From an uncultured Alphaproteobacteria bacterium (GTDB lineage: Bacteria > Pseudomonadota > Alphaproteobacteria > Micropepsales > Micropepsaceae), in assembly GCA_937942205.1 (NCBI GenBank), contig CALDFO010000204.1, positions 1 through 9,761 on the forward strand: a stretch of 9,761 nucleotides of DNA, read 5' to 3'. Positions 5,754 to 9,761 of the stretch are shown here, one piece after another. The translations under genes were made by a program, and so were the position numbers. The notes under the pieces were generated by a model. That model was not told the DNA's origin. It was given only the letters and a program-made list of their open reading frames with translations, and searched no databases. Every line of letters starts with the position of its first letter. Within the stretch, counting starts at the first letter, position 1.

Positions 5754-6515
5754 TCAGAGCACCGTCAGCATCGAGGCGACGAGGGGATGACGGACAATGT
5801 CGCCTTCCGCCAGCCGTACCACCGGAATATCCGGCACCCGCTCCAGCTTTTCGGCGATCTCCGCCAGACCGGAAATGCCCGGCAGCAGATCGGTCTGATC
5901 CGGATCGCCCGTCAGCACCATGGTCGAACGCCAGCCCAGCCGGGTCAGCAGCATCTTGATCTGGGTATAGGTGCAGTTCTGCGCCTCGTCGATCACCACA
6001 AAACATTCGCTGAGGGTGCGGCCGCGCATATAGGCCACCGGCGCGATCTCGATGACGCCGTCCGCCAGCATGGCCTTGAGGCGCTTGGTACCCAGCCGCT
6101 CGGTCAGGGCGTCGTACAGCGGGCGCAGGTAAGGCGCGAGTTTCTCTTGCAGATCGCCGGGCAGGAAGCCCAGGCTTTCGCCCGCTTCCACCGCCGGACG
6201 CGACAGCACGATGCGGCTCACCTTGCCCGCCTCCAGCGCCTCGACCGCCTTGGCGATGGCCAGATAGGTTTTGCCGGTGCCGGCGGGCCCCAGGGCCAGG
6301 ACGACGCTGTTGTCCTGCATCGCGTCGATGAAGTCCTGCTGGGCCGGGCTCATGGCCCGGATGTTCTTCACATATTTGCGGTCGCGGAATTGCGCATCGG
6401 GGTCGTGCGGTGTCCATGACCGGGAACCGGCGCGGCCCGGAAACAGGGCATGGACATTCTCTTGCGACGCATAGGCAGAGTCACGCGACTTGGAACGCAT
6501 GGAGCGTTTGGCCAT
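5754..6515 (-). CDS. PhoH family protein (P-loop ATPase)
   Basis: This is a 253-residue cytoplasmic P-loop ATPase of the PhoH family, whose members are linked to RNA metabolism and phosphate starvation. Walker A is GPAGTGKT at residues 76-83, Walker B VVIDEAQN at 173-180, and sensor-like TGDPDQ is at 202-207. Conserved SRPAVEAGESLGFLPGDLQEKLAPYLRPL (about 105-133) and AYMRGRTL (161-168) are present, with a C-terminal VRHPLV (241-246). At about 250 residues it is the short form, shorter than the about 350-residue PhoH/PhoL proteins. It is not next to ybeY, so it is probably not the PhoL partner of that RNase. The N-terminal 45 residues are basic and poorly conserved. GGGAG (complement of 6521-6525), five bases upstream, supports the ATG at 6515. 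Confidence 0.92.
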   Translation of the reverse strand: MAKRSMRSKSRDSAYASQENVHALFPGRAGSRSWTPHDPDAQFRDRKYVKNIRAMSPAQQDFIDAMQDNSVVLALGPAGTGKTYLAIAKAVEALEAGKVSRIVLSRPAVEAGESLGFLPGDLQEKLAPYLRPLYDALTERLGTKRLKAMLADGVIEIAPVAYMRGRTLSECFVVIDEAQNCTYTQIKMLLTRLGWRSTMVLTGDPDQTDLLPGISGLAEIAEKLERVPDIPVVRLAEGDIVRHPLVASMLTVL

Positions 6516-6520
6516 AAGTA

Positions 6521-6525
6521 CTCCC
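6521..6525 (-). promoter_or_regulatory. Ribosome binding site of the PhoH gene
   Basis: On the minus strand GGGAG stands five bases before the ATG at 6515. It is one of the few good Shine-Dalgarno sequences in the window and fixes this start. Confidence 0.6.
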
Positions 6526-6630
6526 GATGTGTGATGAGAAAATGTGAACGGCAGGCGAGGGAGGTTCCGGAAAACCGGCCCCGGATGCAGTCGGCGAACG
6601 CAGTGCGAGTTGCACCAGTGCCTTTACCCC

Positions 6631-6656
6631 CGTGTCACTCAGGCGTGTCACTCAGG
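6631..6656. repeat. Two perfect 13-bp direct repeats in a divergent promoter region
   Basis: CGTGTCACTCAGG occurs twice head to tail (6631-6643, 6644-6656), and a degenerate third unit beginning CGAATCACGC follows at 6657. They lie in the 225-bp region between the divergent phoH and carbonic-anhydrase-like genes, so they could be binding sites for a regulator of either gene, or a simple recent duplication. The rest of that region shows no promoter I can call with confidence. Confidence 0.6.
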
Positions 6657-6740
6657 CGAATCACGCCGCCTGTTTCTAGGCTATCGTTTTTCGCGGGCCG
6701 GTGTGTGAATTATCAAAGTCGGATTCGCGAAGGGACGGTC

Positions 6741-7262
6741 ATGCCGATTTACAGCCTGGACGGTGTGTCGCCGGAACTCGGCGACGGATGCTGGGTGGCG
6801 CCGGACGCGGTGCTGATCGGCAAGGTGCGGCTGCTGCCGGGCGCCAGCGTCTGGTTCGGCGCGGTGCTGCGCGGCGACAATGACGGGATCACCATCGGGC
6901 CGGACTCCAACATTCAGGACCATGCGGTGATCCATGCCGATCCGGGCCAGCCGGTGGTCGTCGGGCGCGGCGTCACCATCGGCCATCGGGCGATCGTGCA
7001 CAGCGCGCGGGTGGACGATCACTGCCTGATCGGCATGGGCGCGATCCTGCTCAACCGCGCCCATATCGGCGCCGGTTCGCTGGTGGGCGCGGGCGCACTG
7101 GTGACCGAAGGAAAGAGTTTCGAGGCGGGGCAGATGATCCTGGGAGCGCCCGCCCGCGCCGTGCGGGCGCTGTCGGACGAACAGGGCGAAGCGATTGGTC
7201 GGTCGGCGCAGATCTATGTCGCCAACGCCCGGCGCTATGCGGCGGGATTGGTGGCGCGGTAA
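6741..7262 (+). CDS. Gamma-carbonic anhydrase family protein (YrdA/PaaY-like)
   Basis: This 173-residue left-handed beta-helix protein belongs to the gamma-carbonic anhydrase-like group. Members bind a metal at trimer interfaces; some hydrate CO2, others have unknown activity. Visible motifs are FGAVLRGDNDGITIG (39-53), IQDHAVIHAD (58-67) and IGHRAIVHSA (80-89). The three likely metal-binding histidines are H65, H82 and H87. Repeated hexapeptides (IGMGAILLNRAHIGAGSLVGAGALV) continue to about 121, then a C-terminal helix. The start is supported by GAAGGGA (6729-6735), five bases before the ATG. A longer in-frame opening back to 6450 runs through phoH and is not credible. It is about the normal length for the family. 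Confidence 0.9.
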   Translation: MPIYSLDGVSPELGDGCWVAPDAVLIGKVRLLPGASVWFGAVLRGDNDGITIGPDSNIQDHAVIHADPGQPVVVGRGVTIGHRAIVHSARVDDHCLIGMGAILLNRAHIGAGSLVGAGALVTEGKSFEAGQMILGAPARAVRALSDEQGEAIGRSAQIYVANARRYAAGLVAR

Positions 7263-7278
7263 AGACCGTCAGAGTTGT

Positions 7279-7389
7279 GCGCGGATTTTATTGTTTGCCG
7301 TGCTATGCGCGGATTTTATTGTTTTGCCGCGCTATGCGCGGCGGGGCTATGCGCGGATTCTATTCTCTGCCGTGCTACGCACGGCGGGC
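7279..7389 (+). repeat. Tandem 28-29-bp hairpin repeats
   Basis: Units begin TGCGCGG and end CC-G-T/C-GCTA: 7279-7306 (28 bp), 7307-7335 (29 bp), 7336-7350 (15 bp, centre deleted), 7351-7378 (28 bp), plus a partial from 7379. In unit 2, GCGCGG and CCGCGC at the two ends pair around an AT-rich loop. Across unit junctions the ends also pair, for example CCGTGC-TAC-GCACGG at 7371-7385. The array fills the gap between convergent genes and contains the stop codon of the minus-strand gene ending at 7375. It may act as a terminator. Confidence 0.8.
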
Positions 7390-7983
7390 CGCGCGCTTTT
7401 CGACGCCCTGGAAATCCACCGGGCGGGTCCACATCTTGCGGATGCGGGTGTCGCTTTCCGGGCCGAAGTTGAACCAGGCGGCCTTGTCATGCGCCGCATC
7501 GACGATGAACAGCGTGTCGATCTTGCCCAGCTTCTGCACCAGCGCGTTGCGGATGGTGTTGATGGTGGCGGAGCTGCGCAGCACCCAGGCCTGGGGCATG
7601 AAGCGGTGCGCTTCGCCCAGGCTGAAAATCTCTTCCTCGATGCCGGTGATGGAGCGGGACTTCATGTCGGCCACGATCACGAAATGGGCCGGTTCGCCCG
7701 TCTGGCTGTCGCTGTCGCTGCGGCCGAAGCGGTGCGGCGTGGGAGCGGCTTCCGCCGCCGTCTCGGCTGCGGTTCCTGGGGCCGCATCGGCGGTGGGGGA
7801 CACAGGTTGGAACATCGGCGCCAGCGCGGCATCCTCGGAGGCGGGATGGAACTGTTCCTCACCGGCGCGGGCGACCAGCGAATGGTCGGCCAGGCGGTTT
7901 TCGGCGTGAAAGCCCTGCATCTGCTCCAGGCTGTAAGGCCCGTAGACGCGGCCGCCGACGCTGATGGTCCAGGTTTCCGTCAT
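7375..7983 (-). CDS. GYF-domain (DUF4339) protein with SinR/Cas2-like C-terminal domain
   Basis: This 202-residue protein is predicted to be cytoplasmic. Residues 4-57 form a GYF_2 (DUF4339) domain, with TISVGGRVYGPYSLEQM (6-22) carrying the hallmark G-x-x-YGPYS, a module thought to bind proline-rich peptides or partner proteins. A low-complexity Ala/Thr/Pro linker spans about 58-97. Residues 98-186 (AHFVIVADMKSR, then WVLRSSATINTIRNALVQKLGKIDTLFIVDA) resemble by eye the small SinR-like proteins that share a ferredoxin-like fold with Cas2; this part is tentative. ATG 7983 is chosen because the GYF domain starts there; the frame is open to 8118. No clear ribosome site is seen. The stop lies in the repeat array. 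The function is unknown, and no cas genes are nearby. Confidence 0.8.
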   Translation of the reverse strand: MTETWTISVGGRVYGPYSLEQMQGFHAENRLADHSLVARAGEEQFHPASEDAALAPMFQPVSPTADAAPGTAAETAAEAAPTPHRFGRSDSDSQTGEPAHFVIVADMKSRSITGIEEEIFSLGEAHRFMPQAWVLRSSATINTIRNALVQKLGKIDTLFIVDAAHDKAAWFNFGPESDTRIRKMWTRPVDFQGVEKRAARRA

Positions 7984-8048
7984 GGCTGAAAAGGCTGCTT
8001 CTGGGATTGCGCGTCTCCAGCCTACCCCCGCAATGGTTACCCAAATGT

Positions 8049-8062
8049 TGCGGAAATCCGCA
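8049..8062. promoter_or_regulatory. Perfect 6-bp dyad upstream of the GYF-domain gene
   Basis: TGCGGA and TCCGCA are separated by AA, 66 bases upstream of the GYF gene start on the minus strand and between it and the DUF4019 stop. It could be an operator or a small terminator stem for the DUF4019 gene. No promoter hexamers are convincing around it. Confidence 0.3.
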
Positions 8063-8080
8063 CCATGCGGGCCGATCGGG

Positions 8081-8500
8081 TCACTCGATGGCGTAGTCGG
8101 TGACCGCCCAGCCGCCATTCTGGAAGGTGAGGGTGAGGGTTTCCACGCTGGCCGCCTTGTGGGCGAACACCGTGTCGAACCGGATCACGGCGATATTGCT
8201 GCGGCTGGCGTCGATGGATTTGAGGTCGCGGCTGGACATGGCGCCCAGCGGGTTCCGCAGGGCGGCGGCGCTCTTGGCCCAGTCTTCGGCCTTCTGGCGC
8301 GCCTTGAAGGCGGCGCCGGATTCGCTCCAGCTCTGCGGATAGTTCTTGTCGTCCACCAGGGTCAGCCATTGCCGGGCGCGGTCGGCGGGGGCGGGGGTGG
8401 CGGCGCTGGCGCGGACGGCCTGCGCCACAGCTTGCTGGGCCGGCAGGGCCACCCAGGCGGTCAGAGCGAACAGGGCGGTGATAATGGCCTTGGCGAGCAT
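8081..8500 (-). CDS. Secreted DUF4019-domain protein
   Basis: This 139-residue protein has a signal peptide (MLAKAIITALFALTAWVALPAQQAVAQA; cleavage likely after AQA near residue 28) and a DUF4019 domain from about residue 39. The domain carries the family pattern: AxxWLxLVD, NYPQSWSESGAAFK (53-66), the W..S.AALRNPLGAMSSRDLKS segment (74-95) and AVIRFDTVFAHKAASVETLTL (104-124) with GGWAVTDYAIE at the end. Its role in the periplasm is unknown. The ATG at 8500 is preferred over the upstream ATG at 8563 because it starts the signal peptide and has GAGGGA (complement of 8505-8510) four bases before it. It lies 139 bases behind sdhA on the same strand, so read-through is possible. Confidence 0.85.
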   Translation of the reverse strand: MLAKAIITALFALTAWVALPAQQAVAQAVRASAATPAPADRARQWLTLVDDKNYPQSWSESGAAFKARQKAEDWAKSAAALRNPLGAMSSRDLKSIDASRSNIAVIRFDTVFAHKAASVETLTLTFQNGGWAVTDYAIE

Positions 8501-8599
8501 GAAATCCCTCGGATGCGTGGATGTCCGCGCGGCAGGAAACGGACGGGCCCCGCCAAGGTTCACCCTGTGGTTCGCGCCGTCAATAGCCGCTCGCCTTGA

Positions 8600-8623
8600 C
8601 CGCGCGCGGCCTGGGATGCGCGG
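8600..8623 (-). terminator. Possible weak terminator hairpin after sdhA
   Basis: CCGCGC (8600-8605) and GCGCGG (8618-8623) form a 6-bp stem with a 12-nt loop, 16 bases beyond the sdhA stop. It has no U-run, so intrinsic termination is doubtful. The rest of 8501-8639 shows no other feature apart from the duplicated sdhA end. Confidence 0.3.
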
Positions 8624-8624
8624 C

Positions 8625-8656
8625 TTATAGGTACGGGCCTTAATAGGTGCGGGCCT
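8625..8656 (-). repeat. 16-bp tandem duplication spanning the sdhA stop codon
   Basis: TTATAGGTACGGGCCT (8625-8640) and TAATAGGTGCGGGCCT (8641-8656) match at 14 of 16 positions. The second holds the last codons of sdhA and its TAA; the first lies just downstream. Because the unit is not a multiple of three, the extra copy is noncoding. Confidence 0.75.
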
Positions 8657-9761
8657 TGGGGGCGATATACTCGACCTCGTTGGTCAGCGTGTAGTTGTGC
8701 ACCGGGCGGTAGTCGATTTTCACGTCGCCGGTATCCACACTCAGCCAGGCCAGGGTGTGCTTCATCCAGTTGGCGTCGTCGCGCTGGGAGAAATCCTCGC
8801 GGGCATGGGCGCCACGGCTTTCCTGCCGGTTGGCGGCGCCCGCCACGGTGACGGCGGCTTGGCTGATCAGATTGTCGAATTCCAGCGTCTCCACCAGGTC
8901 GGTGTTCCAGATCAGCGAACGGTCCTGGATGCCGATATCGCCGCGCCGGGCATAGATGTCCGCGATGCGCTTCTTGCCCTGTTCCAGGCTTTCGCCGATG
9001 CGGAACACGGCGGCGTCCTCCTGCATGGCCTTCTGCATGGCGGCGCGCATCACGGCGGTGGGCGTGGGGCCCTTGGCGTGACGCAGGCGGTCGAAGCGGG
9101 CCAGCGCGTCCTCGCCCGCATCCTTGCGCAGTTCGTGATGACTCTTGACGCCTTCCAGTTCCTGCGCAGCCTGGACGCCGGCCGCCTTGCCGAACACCAC
9201 CAGGTCGATCAGCGAGTTGGAGCCCAGCCGGTTGGCGCCATGCACCGAGACGCAGGCCGCTTCGCCCACCGCCATCAGGCCATGGACCACGGAGTCCGGA
9301 TTGCCGTCCTTGAGGGTCAGCACGTCGCCGGTATAGGCGCAGGGAATCCCGCCCATATTGTAATGCACGGTGGGCAGCACCGGGATCGGTTCCTTGGTCA
9401 CGTCCACGCCCGCGAAGATGCGCGCGCTTTCCGAAATGCCGGGCAACCGCTCATGGATGATCTTGGGGTCCAGATGCGACAGATGCAGGTGGATATGGTC
9501 CTTGTTCGGGCCGACGCCGCGGCCCTCGCGGATCTCGATGGTCATGGCGCGGCTGACCACGTCGCGGCTGGCCAGGTCCTTGGCGTTGGGCGCATAGCGC
9601 TCCATGAAACGCTCGCCTTCCGAATTGGTCAGATAACCGCCTTCGCCGCGCACGCCTTCGGTGATCAGGACGCCCGCGCCGAAGATGCCGGTGGGATGGA
9701 ACTGGACGAACTCCATGTCCTGCAGCGGCAGGCCCGCGCGCAGCACCATGGCGTTGCCGTC
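8640..9761 (-). CDS. sdhA: Succinate dehydrogenase flavoprotein subunit SdhA (partial, N-terminus beyond right edge)
   Basis: SdhA is the FAD-bearing catalytic subunit of complex II, oxidising succinate to fumarate on the cytoplasmic face of the inner membrane. The 373 C-terminal residues are present; the full protein is about 590-600, so the N-terminal FAD-binding third is outside the window. Active-site motifs are intact: QFHPTGI (substrate-binding His), [23 protein letters not shown] (with the catalytic arginine of SRD), VHYNMGGIP, and [17 protein letters not shown]. The C-terminus ends in the typical [24 protein letters not shown]. The reading continues open to the right edge beyond the first visible Met. 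The gene is not followed by sdhB; the next gene downstream encodes a DUF4019 protein. Confidence 0.96.
   Translation of the reverse strand, partial: DGNAMVLRAGLPLQDMEFVQFHPTGIFGAGVLITEGVRGEGGYLTNSEGERFMERYAPNAKDLASRDVVSRAMTIEIREGRGVGPNKDHIHLHLSHLDPKIIHERLPGISESARIFAGVDVTKEPIPVLPTVHYNMGGIPCAYTGDVLTLKDGNPDSVVHGLMAVGEAACVSVHGANRLGSNSLIDLVVFGKAAGVQAAQELEGVKSHHELRKDAGEDALARFDRLRHAKGPTPTAVMRAAMQKAMQEDAAVFRIGESLEQGKKRIADIYARRGDIGIQDRSLIWNTDLVETLEFDNLISQAAVTVAGAANRQESRGAHAREDFSQRDDANWMKHTLAWLSVDTGDVKIDYRPVHNYTLTNEVEYIAPKARTY

Noticed and set aside
5737..6417. 226-residue minus-strand frame inside phoH
   Set aside because: It is an out-of-frame shadow. The PhoH frame contains Walker A and B motifs and a good ribosome site.
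7279..7389. CRISPR array
   Set aside because: Units are head to tail with no unique spacers and one has an internal deletion. There are no cas genes; the SinR/Cas2-like domain next door is not evidence of a CRISPR system.
7275..7472. Cysteine-rich small protein read from the repeat array
   Set aside because: The cysteines come from the repeated TGC in the repeat unit, the ATG-like context is weak, and it overlaps the end of the GYF-domain gene.

Overview
The window is a GC-rich stretch of ordinary bacterial chromosome, most probably from an alphaproteobacterium. The case for this is high GC at third codon positions, a DUF3126 gene directly behind cysE (a linkage I associate with alphaproteobacteria), a short ~250-residue PhoH-type ATPase, and SdhA with an alphaproteobacterial-style C-terminus. 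I see no phage, transposase, integrase, tRNA, rRNA or CRISPR array, and no obvious defence or secondary-metabolite system.

Layout, left to right. (1) A TauE/SafE-type membrane exporter runs off the left edge on the minus strand. Divergent from it are queC and queE, two enzymes of 7-deazaguanine (queuosine) synthesis, coupled on the plus strand. (2) A YdjA-like nitroreductase lies on the minus strand, convergent with queE; the gap between them carries a 56-bp palindromic tandem repeat. (3) cysE (serine O-acetyltransferase) and a DUF3126 gene lie on the plus strand, divergent from the nitroreductase. (4) An unrecognised single-span membrane protein lies on the minus strand, convergent with DUF3126; a diverged copy of the 56-bp repeat sits between them. 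(5) A possible small exported protein and a small multi-span membrane protein lie on the plus strand. They converge with a minus-strand PhoH-family ATPase, separated by a strong GC hairpin. (6) A gamma-carbonic-anhydrase-like hexapeptide protein on the plus strand is divergent from phoH. (7) Three minus-strand genes close the window: a GYF-domain protein with a SinR/Cas2-like C-terminal domain, a secreted DUF4019 protein, and the C-terminal two thirds of sdhA, which enters from the right edge.

Most genes are independent housekeeping or accessory functions. Only queC-queE and cysE-DUF3126 look like functional or transcriptional units. All four convergent gene pairs have hairpin-forming DNA between their stop codons, in three different designs. 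This is the clearest higher-level pattern here.

The most interesting items are the two palindromic repeat families, the two-domain GYF/SinR-like protein, a terminator-like hairpin just upstream of queC, an operator-like dyad inside a candidate cysE promoter, and a 16-bp tandem duplication carrying the sdhA stop codon. Family names come from recognising sequence by eye; no searches were run.
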